DNA from: Labrys sp. WJW
Lineage (GTDB): Bacteria; Pseudomonadota; Alphaproteobacteria; Rhizobiales; Labraceae
Assembly: GCF_001676615.1 (NCBI RefSeq)
Contig: NZ_LYXZ01000021.1
Span: 62,001 to 126,000 of the forward strand
DNA: 64,000 bases
Direction of reading: 5' to 3'
Shown here piece after piece: positions 43,721 to 51,523 of this stretch. Each line of letters opens with the position of its first letter. Within the stretch, counting starts at the first letter, position 1. The translations under genes were made by a program, and so were the position numbers. The notes under the pieces are model-generated. The model did no database searches, was not told where the DNA came from, and worked only from the letters and a program-made list of their open reading frames with translations.

Positions 43721-44005
43721 ATGGAATCGGAAGTAAAAATATTGGACTTTATGAATAAAATTCGCTATGGGGAGATATTTAGCGATCAAGAATTTGTCGA
43801 TTTTTCAGAAGATTTGATAAGTTTATTAAAATCTTCACTTAACGGCAGGTTGATTGATAGGGAGGTCGCGAGTCTTTTGGTCGACATCGCTCTGGTATTT
43901 AGTTCGTCGGAGGGAAGCTTTCAGAATAATATTGATTTTTATAGAGTGGCATATGAAAGGTGGATTTTATTATCGGACGAAATTCGTGAGATTTTATTGC
44001 CTTAG
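43721..44005 (+). CDS. Putative immunity protein for the Rhs toxin
   Basis: A 94-residue, acidic, mostly helical cytosolic protein (EFVDFSEDLISLLKSSLN, EVASLLVDIALVFSSSEG, DEIREILLP). It starts 38 bp after the rhs stop, with AGGAGG upstream of the ATG. It has the same AT-rich composition as the toxin tip. Small acidic proteins encoded immediately after Rhs toxin tips are the usual cognate immunity proteins, which bind and block the toxin. No named family is recognised; the call is positional. Confidence 0.7.
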   Translation: MESEVKILDFMNKIRYGEIFSDQEFVDFSEDLISLLKSSLNGRLIDREVASLLVDIALVFSSSEGSFQNNIDFYRVAYERWILLSDEIREILLP

Positions 44006-44043
44006 GCATAGGCTGTAGATAATTTAAATACTATTGAATTTGA

Positions 44044-44490
44044 TCACGTTTTTGCTAATAATTCCTCTCTTAAATTTATCAGCATATTGCCGAGGACGTT
44101 TTTACCTTTCCCGTTCTTACCACTCCCCCAGAAATAATCGAACATCGAGCTTTCAATTAAAAATTTTGGGTATGTGTCGATAAGTTTTTTTCTTAGTATT
44201 GGATCCGAGAATTTTGCTTTTAGCGCGGTCTCCATTATAGAAATTCGACGAATATCCCAATCATCATGTATAGCATACTTTCTAGATTTTCCTAAGATTT
44301 TGGCTTCTTTTGCCGACGGGGCTAATCGAATGGTGTTTTGATAATCTTTATCTAAAAATTTCATAGATTGAAAATAATGTTCTACAGTTAACCAAATTTT
44401 ATCTTCCAAGCAAATATTACATTCATAGAAATTAGACAGCCAATTATATTCTTTGCTTTTTGAGTTAAATTTTATCTCATTCTCAAGCAT
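44044..44490 (-). CDS. NADAR-family protein (YbiA-like), putative ADP-ribose hydrolase
   Basis: A 148-residue protein with the NADAR signature in order: YNWLSNFYE (about 15-23), TVEHYFQSMKF (35-45), APSAKEAKILGK (57-68), DDWDIRRISIMETALKAKF (76-94), and FDYFWGSGKNGKGKNVLGNML (117-137). Length matches stand-alone NADAR proteins. ATG 44490 has GAGAG seven bases upstream; TTG 44532 is less likely. NADAR proteins have been reported to reverse ADP-ribosylation of guanosine made by DarT1-type toxins, and YbiA has been linked to riboflavin metabolism. Here it is convergent with the putative immunity gene, 38 bp away, in the same AT-rich island as an ADP-ribosyltransferase-like toxin. A protective, modification-removing role is inferred. 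Confidence 0.85.
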   Translation of the reverse strand: MLENEIKFNSKSKEYNWLSNFYECNICLEDKIWLTVEHYFQSMKFLDKDYQNTIRLAPSAKEAKILGKSRKYAIHDDWDIRRISIMETALKAKFSDPILRKKLIDTYPKFLIESSMFDYFWGSGKNGKGKNVLGNMLINLREELLAKT

Positions 44491-44879
44491 CGTGACACTC
44501 TCATATGAAGTTATTATATTCCAACTTAGCAAAATATGTCGTTCTTGGATAGTAAGTTAGGATAAAATCCTATTATTTATTTTTGGAATGTAGGCCTAAA
44601 TAGTTAGGAGATCGACGAAACGCGATATAAATCCTGGCCAGAAGTGTACGGCACCCGAATTTATGTCAGCCAACGCTCATTATCGGATTCGCTGCAGTAT
44701 ACAACCAATTTTTCTGTACATTAAATAATTTCATAATGCAGAAATTTGCTCTTGCGTTATCTCGGCTCCGACAGTTCGCTCCACCCCCTCCCCAAATCAC
44801 CCCACTTCCCCTATTCCCCTGCCTCGCGCATGATGGCGTGCGCCTTTCCGGTGCCCATCATGCCAGCAGGGAAACAACC
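44491..44879. other. 389-bp non-coding boundary of the AT-rich island
   Basis: The first 250 bp are strongly AT-rich and should hold the NADAR promoter; AGGATAAAATCCT (around 44560) is a small hairpin. Around 44760 the composition returns to GC-rich, marking the right edge of the cargo island. The following oxidase frame stays open from 44736, but its family N-terminus starts later. No integrase, transposase or att-like repeat is visible. Confidence 0.5.
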
Positions 44880-46544
44880 ATGCCGAACCACCCTTCCGAT
44901 GCCATCAGTGCCTTCGGGCCGGATTTCCCGTTTGCCTATGACGCGTGGCTGGCCCATCCGGCCGGGCTCGGCGCCGTGCCGGCCGACAAGCATGGCAAGC
45001 GGGTCGCCATCATCGGGGCGGGCGCGGCCGGGCTGGTAGCCGGCTATGAGCTGATGCGCCTCGGTCTCAGGCCCGTGCTCTATGAATCGGCGCGGCTCGG
45101 CGGGCGGCTGCGCTCGCAGCGTTTCGAGGGCACGGACGGCATCATCGCCGAGCTCGGCGGCATGCGTTTCCCGATCTCCTCGCGCGGCTTTTATCACTAT
45201 GTCGACAAGCTCGGCCTGGAGACGCGGCCCTTTCCCAATCCGCTCACGCCGGCGGCCGGCTCCACCGTGATCGACCTGGAGGGCGAGACCCTCTATGCCC
45301 GCACGCTGGACGATCTGCCGCCGCTCTACAGGGAGGTCGCCGACGCCTATCACCAGGCCCTGGAAGAGGGGGCGCAGTTCTCCGCGCTACAGGCGGCGAT
45401 GCGGGCACGCGATGCCAAGCGCATCAAGGAGATCTGGGATCCGATCGTGCGCGATTGGGACGAGCGCACCTTCTACGATTTCGTGGTGTCGTCCCAGGCC
45501 TTCCGCAAGCTCTCCTTCCGCCATCGCGAGGTGTTCGGGCAGGTCGGCTTCGGCACCGGCGGCTGGGATTCGGATTTCCCCAATTCGATGCTGGAGATTT
45601 TGCGCGTCAATCTCGGTGCCTTCGACGACGAGCAGCGCTATGTCGTCGGCGGGGTCGAGCAGGTGGCGCAGGGCCTGTGGCAGAAGGCGCCGGACAAGCT
45701 CGCGCATTGGCCCGCCGGCACCACGCTGGCCGGGCTCAATGCCGGCGCCACCAAAGGGCGGGCCCAGGCCATCGCCCATAATCGCAAGGGCGGTTTTGCC
45801 GTGATCGACCAATGGGGCAACCGCGACGATTATGATGCCGTGGTCGTCACCTGCCAGAGCCATCTGCTCACCACCTCGATCGCCGCCGAGGAGAACCTGT
45901 TCGACCAGAAGCTGTGGATGGCGCTCGACCGCACCCGCTACATGCAGGCGGCCAAGACCTTCATCATGGTCGACCGCCCGTTCTGGAAGGACAAGGATCC
46001 GGCCACCGGCCGCGACGTGCTGTCGATGACGTTGACCGACCGCATCACCCGCGGCACCTATCTGTTCGACAATGGCGAGGGCAAGCCGGGCGTGATCTGC
46101 CTGTCCTATTCCTGGATGACGGATGCGCTGAAGGTGCTGCCGCTGCCGGCCGAGCGGCGGGTGGAGCTCGCCCTTTCGGCTCTCGGCAAGATCTATCCCG
46201 GGCTCGACATCGCCAGCCATATCATCGGTTCTCCAATCTGCGTGAGCTGGGAGGCGGACGAGAACTTTCTCGGCGCCTTCAAGGGGGCGCTGCCGGGGCA
46301 TTACCGCTACAATCATCGCATGTACGGTCATTTCATGCAGGCAGACCTGCCGGAGACCCAGCGCGGCATCTTCATGGCCGGCGACGGCGTGAGCTGGACG
46401 CCGGCCTGGGTCGAGGGCGCCGTGCAGACGGCGCTCAATGCTGTGTGGGGCGTGATGACCCATCTCGGCGGGCGCTCTCCGGCTGAAAATCCCGGCCCCG
46501 GCGATCTCTATCCCACACTGAAGCCGGTCGATCTCGGGGATTGA
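44880..46544 (+). CDS. Flavin-dependent amine oxidase, tryptophan 2-monooxygenase (IaaM)-like
   Basis: A 554-residue FAD enzyme. The dinucleotide-binding motif VAIIGAGAAGLVAGYEL is near 42-58, followed by YESARLGGRLRSQ and IAELGGMRFPISSRGFYHYVDKLGL, close in pattern to bacterial tryptophan monooxygenases. The C-terminus has the FAD contact GIFMAGDGVSWTPAWVEGAVQTALNA. IaaM converts tryptophan to indole-3-acetamide; related enzymes oxidise other L-amino acids or polyamines, so the substrate is not settled. No amidase (IaaH) gene is adjacent. ATG 44880 follows AGGGA seven bases upstream; upstream codons to 44736 lack homology. Likely cytosolic, no signal peptide. Confidence 0.82.
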   Translation: MPNHPSDAISAFGPDFPFAYDAWLAHPAGLGAVPADKHGKRVAIIGAGAAGLVAGYELMRLGLRPVLYESARLGGRLRSQRFEGTDGIIAELGGMRFPISSRGFYHYVDKLGLETRPFPNPLTPAAGSTVIDLEGETLYARTLDDLPPLYREVADAYHQALEEGAQFSALQAAMRARDAKRIKEIWDPIVRDWDERTFYDFVVSSQAFRKLSFRHREVFGQVGFGTGGWDSDFPNSMLEILRVNLGAFDDEQRYVVGGVEQVAQGLWQKAPDKLAHWPAGTTLAGLNAGATKGRAQAIAHNRKGGFAVIDQWGNRDDYDAVVVTCQSHLLTTSIAAEENLFDQKLWMALDRTRYMQAAKTFIMVDRPFWKDKDPATGRDVLSMTLTDRITRGTYLFDNGEGKPGVICLSYSWMTDALKVLPLPAERRVELALSALGKIYPGLDIASHIIGSPICVSWEADENFLGAFKGALPGHYRYNHRMYGHFMQADLPETQRGIFMAGDGVSWTPAWVEGAVQTALNAVWGVMTHLGGRSPAENPGPGDLYPTLKPVDLGD

Positions 46545-46610
46545 GGAGAGAGGCTGCCGGCAGGGTGCGTTCCCCTGCGCCAGCCTGGCTGGAACGGGCG
46601 ATCGAACCAC

Positions 46611-46713
46611 GGTGTGCCGACCTCCGGATCGGCATCTTTTTGGGCCGGCCATGCCATTTCCCGGAGGAAGACGAAGAAACGTTCTGGAACGCCGATCGGG
46701 AGATCGGCACACC
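46611..46713. repeat. 23-bp inverted repeats between convergent genes
   Basis: GGTGTGCCGACCTCCGGATC(GGC) at 46611-46633 and its reverse complement at 46691-46713 agree at 21 of 23 positions and enclose 57 bp. The element lies between the oxidase stop and the LysR stop. It may act as a bidirectional terminator or be a small mobile palindrome. Confidence 0.65.
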
Positions 46714-46716
46714 AGG

Positions 46717-47631
46717 CTATTCCTCCCGGAAAAACCCGGCGATGCGCTCGCGCAGCCATTGATGGGCGGGATCGCCCTGGCGACGCGGATGCCAGATCTG
46801 GGTGAAGGGCACGGCAGGCAGGGCGAACGGGGGCTCGAACAGGCAAAGGCCGTCGGCCTCGATCGAGGGCGGCAGGATGCCGAGCGCCACGGTGAGGATG
46901 ATGTCCGTGCCGGCGATCAGGCGCGGCGCCACCCCCCAATGCGACAGGGTGAGGCAGATCCGCCGCTTGTGGCCAAGCGCGGCGAGCGTGCGGTCGATCT
47001 CGTTCTCGACATCGGCGCGCAGCGCTACCAGCGCATGTGGGCGGGCGAGATAGGAAGCAAGGTCGAGCCCGCCGGAGGGCGGCAGGCCCGCCCCATCGGC
47101 GAGGCAGACATAGCGGTCCTCGAACAGGAGGACGCGGGCCAACTGCTCGCCGAGATCGGGAAACACGCCGAAGGCAATGTCGATTTCTCCATCGAGGATC
47201 TGGGCCGCCATCGCCTCCCGGCTCGCCTGGGTGACGAGGAGGTTGCAGCGCGGTGCCTCAGCCTGCAGCAGCGGCACGAGCTTCGACAGCAGCACGACGG
47301 TGCCATAGTCCGACATCGCCAGCCGGAAGGTGCGCTGCTCGCTCGAAGGATCGAAGCCGGCCGGGGCCAGCAGATGGCGCATGCGGTCGAGCGCCTCGCT
47401 CAGATGAGGCTGGATCTCGAGCGCCCGCGCCGTCGGCCTGAGGCTGCCGCCCTGGCGCGTCAGCAGGGGATCGTCGAGCAGTAGGCGCAGCCGCGCCAGG
47501 GCATGGCTGACGGCCGGCTGGCTCTTGTTCAGACGCAAGGCCGCGCGCGAGACATGGCGCTCCGCCAGCAGGGCCTCGAGCACGGTGAGCAGGTTGAGGT
47601 CGATGCCGGCAAGATTATTCATATGCTGCAT
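46717..47631 (-). CDS. LysR-family transcriptional regulator
   Basis: A 304-residue LTTR. The N-terminal winged HTH (about 8-65) reads GIDLNLLTVLEALLAERHVSRAALRLNKSQPAVSHALARLRLLLDDPLLTRQ; the rest is a periplasmic-binding-like effector domain of the NodD/LinR type (FRLAMSDYGTVVLL). ATG 47631 is used; ATG 47622 is equally possible. It is divergent from a DMT transporter across 74 bp that contain a GGAAAT-N4-ATTTCC palindrome, so autoregulation and control of the transporter are likely. The ligand is unknown. Confidence 0.9.
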   Translation of the reverse strand: MQHMNNLAGIDLNLLTVLEALLAERHVSRAALRLNKSQPAVSHALARLRLLLDDPLLTRQGGSLRPTARALEIQPHLSEALDRMRHLLAPAGFDPSSEQRTFRLAMSDYGTVVLLSKLVPLLQAEAPRCNLLVTQASREAMAAQILDGEIDIAFGVFPDLGEQLARVLLFEDRYVCLADGAGLPPSGGLDLASYLARPHALVALRADVENEIDRTLAALGHKRRICLTLSHWGVAPRLIAGTDIILTVALGILPPSIEADGLCLFEPPFALPAVPFTQIWHPRRQGDPAHQWLRERIAGFFREE

Positions 47632-47641
47632 AATAGGGATA

Positions 47642-47657
47642 GGAAATCGGAATTTCC
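47642..47657. promoter_or_regulatory. Candidate LysR-type operator
   Basis: GGAAATCGGAATTTCC is a perfect 6-bp inverted repeat around CGGA, containing a T-N11-A type core. It sits in the 74-bp gap between the divergent LysR and transporter genes, the expected place for an LTTR recognition site. Confidence 0.5.
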
Positions 47658-47705
47658 ATCTGAATTGAGCATGGCTTAGGTCTTCGGCGACTGAAGGAGA
47701 CCGCC

Positions 47706-48194
47706 ATGACCAACCCCGCTTCCCTGTTTCTGCTGCTGCCGGCCCTGATCGCAGGCGCGGTCGTGCCGTTCCAGGCGGGGGCCAATGCCACGCTCGGCCG
47801 CCTGCTCGGCCATCCGCTCTGGGCCACCCTGGTTTCGCTGGCGGTGAGCATCGCGGTGGTCCTGCCGGTGATGGCGGCCTTCCGCGTCTCGGCCCCCACC
47901 ATCGACGCGGCGTCGAAAGGGCCGTGGTGGATCTGGACGGGCGGCCTGGCCGGTGTGATCTACATCACCGCCGCGCTCCTGCTGGCGCCCCGGCTTGGTG
48001 CCGCCAATTTCATGGTGGCGGTGATCGCCGGCCAGATGATCGCCTCGCTGGCGATCGATCATTTCGGCCTGATGGGCTTTGCAGCAAGGCCGGTCAATCC
48101 GGCGCGCCTTGCCGGCGTGCTGCTCATCATCGGCGGCATGGTGGTGACGCAATGGGCCAACGCCGCCGCGCTTGCGGCCGCCGAGGCACGTTGA
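47706..48194 (+). CDS. DMT-family transporter, YdcZ/DUF606 type
   Basis: A 162-residue inner-membrane protein with five hydrophobic segments. The family start AGAVVPFQAGANATLGRLLGHPLWATLVSLAVS is characteristic of DUF606 half-size DMT proteins, with GGLAGVIYITAALLLAPRLGAANFMVAVIAGQM following. The substrate is unknown. Its promoter faces the LysR gene. Confidence 0.87.
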   Translation: MTNPASLFLLLPALIAGAVVPFQAGANATLGRLLGHPLWATLVSLAVSIAVVLPVMAAFRVSAPTIDAASKGPWWIWTGGLAGVIYITAALLLAPRLGAANFMVAVIAGQMIASLAIDHFGLMGFAARPVNPARLAGVLLIIGGMVVTQWANAAALAAAEAR

Positions 48195-48221
48195 GAGGCG
48201 AGCAGGAAGCGGCGCGAACAC

Positions 48222-48244
48222 CCTTCTCCCGCAAGGGGAGAAGG
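48222..48244. terminator. Bidirectional hairpin between transporter and CNNM gene
   Basis: CCTTCTCCC and GGGAGAAGG form a perfect 9-bp stem with loop GCAAG, in the 60-bp gap between two convergent genes. It resembles the common alphaproteobacterial CTTCTCCC-GCAA-GGGAGAAG element. Confidence 0.65.
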
Positions 48245-48254
48245 ATTTCCTGCC

Positions 48255-49529
48255 TCAGGCTTCCTTCGAGACCAGGATCTTGTCGATGCGCCGGCCGTCG
48301 AGGTCGACCACCTCGAAGCGCCAGCCATCGCGCACGAAGCTCTCGCCCGTCTGCGGCAGGCGGTTGAGTTCGGCCAGGATGAAGCCGGCGGCGGTTTCGT
48401 AGTCGCCCCGCTCGATCGGCATGGCCAGGGTCTCTGCCAGTTCGTCGGCCTGCATCCAGCCCGAGACCAGGTAGGAGCCGTCCGAGCGCATGGTGATGGC
48501 CGGCTCGTCCTCGTCGTCGTCCTGGAAGACCCCGGCGATGGCCTCCAGCACGTCATTGGCGGTGATCACGCCTTCGAAATGGCCGTATTCGTCGAAAACC
48601 AGCGCCATATGGGCTCTCGAGGAGCGCAGCGAGGGCAGCATCCCGAGGGCCTCATTGGTGTCCATCACGATGGGCGCGGCCTGAATATGGTCGCGCACAT
48701 TGAGGGCCCGGCCATCGAGCTGGGATTGGAACAGGTCCTTGACGGTGACGACACCGATGATGTTGTCGTCCTCGCCGTCCTGCACGGGCAGGCGCGAGCG
48801 GCTGGTGGCGCGCAGTTGCGCCATGATCGTCTTGGCGGAATCGGAGAGGTCGATCACCTCGACGTCACGGCGCGGCGTCATCAGCGAGCGGGCGCTGCGG
48901 TCCCCCAGGCGCATGACGCCGGAGATCATGTCGCGCTCGGCGGTCTCAAGCACGCCGGCGTTCTCGGCTTCCTTGAGGATGGTGCGCACTTCCTCTTCCG
49001 TCACCTTCTCCTCGCTCTTGCCGGCCTGGCCGAGCAGCCGCAATACGGTGCGCCCGGAGATGTCGAGCAGGAAGACCAGCGGCGCCGCGCATTTCGACAG
49101 GAGCCGCATGGCTGGCGCCACGCGGGCCGCCATGCGCTCGGGATCGCGCAAGGCGATCTGCTTGGGCACGAGTTCGCCGATGATCAGCGACAGATAGGTG
49201 ATCGCGACCACCACGATGCCGACGCCGAGCGTGTCGGCGAGATGGGTGGAGAGGCCCTGGGCCTGCAGCCAGCCGGCAAGGCGCGTACCGAGCGTCGCGC
49301 CCGAGAAGGCGCCGGAGAGCACGCCCACCAGCGTGATGCCGATCTGGACCGTGGAGAGGAAGCGGCCGGGATTTTCCAGGAGCTCCAGCGCGGTGGCCGC
49401 GCCTCGCTTCTTGCGGTCGGCGAGTGCGCGCAGCCTGGCTGGGCGGGAGGAGACAATCGCGAGTTCCGACATGGCGAGGACGCCGTTGAGAAGCGTCAGG
49501 AAGACGATGATGGCAATGTCGAGGAACAA
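48255..49529 (-). CDS. CNNM/CBS/CorC-HlyC domain membrane protein (hemolysin family)
   Basis: A membrane protein of about 424 residues. The CNNM (DUF21) domain (about 1-185) has an N-terminal helix FLDIAIIVFLTLLNGVLAMSELAIVSSRPARL and LSLIIGELVPKQIALRDPE. A CBS pair (about 200-320, RSLMTPRRDVEVIDLSDS, HMALVFDEYGHFEGVITANDVLEAI) and the CorC_HlyC C-terminal domain (VSGWMQADELAETL) follow. Related proteins are implicated in Mg2+ or other cation transport; haemolysis is only the family name. TTG 49529 is preferred because it begins the family domain and has AAAGG upstream; ATG 49592 would add 21 basic residues without a ribosome-binding site. Confidence 0.87.
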   Translation of the reverse strand: MFLDIAIIVFLTLLNGVLAMSELAIVSSRPARLRALADRKKRGAATALELLENPGRFLSTVQIGITLVGVLSGAFSGATLGTRLAGWLQAQGLSTHLADTLGVGIVVVAITYLSLIIGELVPKQIALRDPERMAARVAPAMRLLSKCAAPLVFLLDISGRTVLRLLGQAGKSEEKVTEEEVRTILKEAENAGVLETAERDMISGVMRLGDRSARSLMTPRRDVEVIDLSDSAKTIMAQLRATSRSRLPVQDGEDDNIIGVVTVKDLFQSQLDGRALNVRDHIQAAPIVMDTNEALGMLPSLRSSRAHMALVFDEYGHFEGVITANDVLEAIAGVFQDDDEDEPAITMRSDGSYLVSGWMQADELAETLAMPIERGDYETAAGFILAELNRLPQTGESFVRDGWRFEVVDLDGRRIDKILVSKEA

Positions 49530-49814
49530 GGTGCCTTTGAGGGGGTTGCATGCCCGCGACGAATGTCGGGCCGCTTCGAGGGGGCGGAGCATAACGGCAT
49601 CGGCGGGCTTGGGATAGAGGGGCGGCCTGGCCCGCTGGGAATGGCAGCCATTCCGGGGACCGCCGCCTGTCTCACGGGAGCGTCAGGATAGGCAAGTACA
49701 GGATTGATATTCCCTTTGGGAAGGAAAAGTCCGGCTGTGCAAAGCCGGCGAATATGGCATAACGATTCCCGTGTTGTTGCCATTGTCGGCACAGCCAATT
49801 CGGGGAATGAACGA

Positions 49815-49949
49815 ATGTCAAAAATTTCCTTCGCGATCGTTGCTCTCGTGGTGTCCGCCCTCACGCTGACCGCCTGCGCCAATACGGTCACCGGCGTCGG
49901 CCGGGACGTGAAGGCCACCGGCCGCGCCGTCAAGCACGCGGTGCAGTGA
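49815..49949 (+). CDS. Entericidin A/B family small lipoprotein
   Basis: A 44-residue lipoprotein: MSKISFAIVALVVSALTLTA then Cys (lipobox LTAC), followed by ANTVTGVGRDVKATGRAVKH. That tail is the entericidin pattern. Entericidin B is a small envelope lipoprotein linked to programmed lysis in enterics; alphaproteobacterial members are mostly uncharacterised. GGGGAA lies seven bases upstream of the ATG. A hairpin CCGGCT/AGCCGG (49731-49748) lies in the upstream region. Confidence 0.87.
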   Translation: MSKISFAIVALVVSALTLTACANTVTGVGRDVKATGRAVKHAVQ

Positions 49950-49962
49950 GTTCGCGCCGGCC

Positions 49963-50538
49963 TCAGCCGGTCGTCGCGGGCAGTAATCCGATCGACAAGA
50001 CGGGCAGCGCTCCTTCGATGCTGCCCGTATCGCCCGCTTCGAAGGCGAGGACATCGCCGAAGCCGAGGTCGAGGCTCGCTGCGCCGATCCGCACCGGGCC
50101 GGTGCTGAGCGCCACCACCAGCCGCAAGCCGTCCTGCGGCAATGCCAGCCGTCCGGATGCCAGATCGTGCCTCACCACCCGATGGCTGAACCGCCCGCGC
50201 CGGGTCATCACGTTGAAGTCGCGAATGGGGCCGTCGACCAGGCTGGCCGTGACGGGCACATCGCCGGGGAAGGCCAGGGGAGCGGAGGCCGGGGTCAGCC
50301 TCATTGCCTCGCGCCCCTCGATCGACATGTCGAGGCCGTGGCCCTCGATGAGGGTCAAGGTGCGGTCGATCTGAGGGAACAGCGAGAAGGGGCCGTCGCT
50401 CGCCACCTCCGCCACCGACAAGCGCCAGTCGAAATCGTCGAAGCCGGCGCCCTCCGGCGCAACCGCGATCTCGGTGGTGGTGCCGCCGCCATTCTTCCAG
50501 GGCTTCGGCGTGAGGTCGGCGAAACGGATCAGCTTCAT
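49963..50538 (-). CDS. hutD: HutD family protein
   Basis: A 191-residue cupin-like HutD. Landmarks: MKLIRFADLTPKPWKNGGGTTTEIAVAPEGAGFDDFDWRLSVAEVASDGPFSLFPQIDRTLTLIEG (the PWKNGGGxTxEI signature), LAFPGDVPV, and FNVMTRRGRF. HutD is associated with histidine utilisation and is thought to limit hut expression or buffer urocanate, without proven catalysis. ATG 50538 begins the family; ATG 50550 is alternative. It is downstream of hutG on the same strand, separated by a strong hairpin, which may lower its expression. Confidence 0.9.
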   Translation of the reverse strand: MKLIRFADLTPKPWKNGGGTTTEIAVAPEGAGFDDFDWRLSVAEVASDGPFSLFPQIDRTLTLIEGHGLDMSIEGREAMRLTPASAPLAFPGDVPVTASLVDGPIRDFNVMTRRGRFSHRVVRHDLASGRLALPQDGLRLVVALSTGPVRIGAASLDLGFGDVLAFEAGDTGSIEGALPVLSIGLLPATTG

Positions 50539-50590
50539 GGCAGGGTCCATTCGGGGCGGTCTACAGGGTCATTTATTGATCGAGGTCGCG

Positions 50591-50654
50591 CCGCCTCCCA
50601 CCCTTACCCCTAGTCAACTCAAGAGAGTTGACTAGGGGTAAGGGTGGGAGGCGG
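50591..50654. repeat. Perfect 30-bp inverted repeat (4-nt loop) between hutG and hutD
   Basis: Arms 50591-50620 and 50625-50654 are perfect reverse complements around AAGA. The stem contains CCCACCCTTACCCC, akin to the palindromic element between tssF and tssG. Such a hairpin could stop or slow transcription from hutIHG into hutD, or be a REP-like insertion. Confidence 0.85.
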
Positions 50655-50695
50655 CAGAGCGCGTGCCAGCGGCTTCCCCAAGCTTCGAAAACGCC

Positions 50696-51523
50696 CTATT
50701 TCAACGCCCTGGCGAACACCAGGCAGGCATTGAGGATGCTGCCGAGCGTTTCGCGCAAGGGCTGGGCATAGGCGGCATCGAAGGCGACGGGCCAGTTGGC
50801 CTCGCCGACCGGGCCGAGCGGCTCGTCGATATAGGAGCGGCAGGCGAGTTCCATCTGCACAGCATGCACGCCCTTGTCGGGCTGGCCCAGGCTGCGGGTG
50901 ATGAAGCCGCCCTTGAAGCGCCCGTTCATCACGGTCTCGCGCCCGCTGGAGCGGCAGAGCGCCTCGATCGTTTCCGCCAGCGCCGGATGGCAGGTCACAC
51001 CGCCATTGGTGCCGATGTTGAACTGCGGCAGCGTGCCCTCGAACAGGCGCGGAATAACCGAGCGGATCGAATGGCAGTCGTAGACGGCGATGTGGCGATG
51101 GCGTCCCCTAAGCCTGGCGACTTCGTCGGCCAGGGCCTGGTGATAGGGATCGAACCAGAGGGCGCGCCGTTCGGCGACCTCGGCCGCGCCGGGGGCCTCG
51201 CCGTCCTTGTAGAGCGGCTCGCCGTCGAAGCTGGTGGTCGGGCACAGCTCCGTGGTGGCCTGGCCGGGGTAGAGCGAAACCCCGGACGGGTCGCGGTTGA
51301 CGTCGATGACGGTGCGCGACATCGGCGTGCGCACGATGGTGGCGTCGAGCCCGGCTGCGAAGTCGTAGAGCGTCTCGATCCACCAGTCGGTGTCCTTGCG
51401 GGCGAGCCAGGGCGAGACCAGCCGCGCTTCGATCGCGGCCGGGATCTCCGTGCCCGTATGCGGCAGCGAGACAAGCAGTGGTGCCTGTCCCTGCCGGATC
51501 TCGAGCCAATCGGGCCGGCTCAT
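50696..51523 (-). CDS. hutG: N-formylglutamate deformylase HutG
   Basis: A 275-residue N-formylglutamate amidohydrolase that releases glutamate and formate in the five-step histidine pathway. Motifs: [69 protein letters not shown] and [15 protein letters not shown]; His and Asp/Glu in these form the metal site. This family member acts after HutF, unlike arginase-type formiminoglutamase. ATG 51523 overlaps the hutH stop (ATGA), so the two are coupled. Confidence 0.92.
   Translation of the reverse strand: MSRPDWLEIRQGQAPLLVSLPHTGTEIPAAIEARLVSPWLARKDTDWWIETLYDFAAGLDATIVRTPMSRTVIDVNRDPSGVSLYPGQATTELCPTTSFDGEPLYKDGEAPGAAEVAERRALWFDPYHQALADEVARLRGRHRHIAVYDCHSIRSVIPRLFEGTLPQFNIGTNGGVTCHPALAETIEALCRSSGRETVMNGRFKGGFITRSLGQPDKGVHAVQMELACRSYIDEPLGPVGEANWPVAFDAAYAQPLRETLGSILNACLVFARALK

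Noticed and set aside
43020..44880. Insertion sequence or integrated element carrying the toxin and NADAR genes
   Set aside because: No transposase, integrase, terminal inverted repeats or att-like duplication were found; homologous exchange within rhs explains the composition change better.
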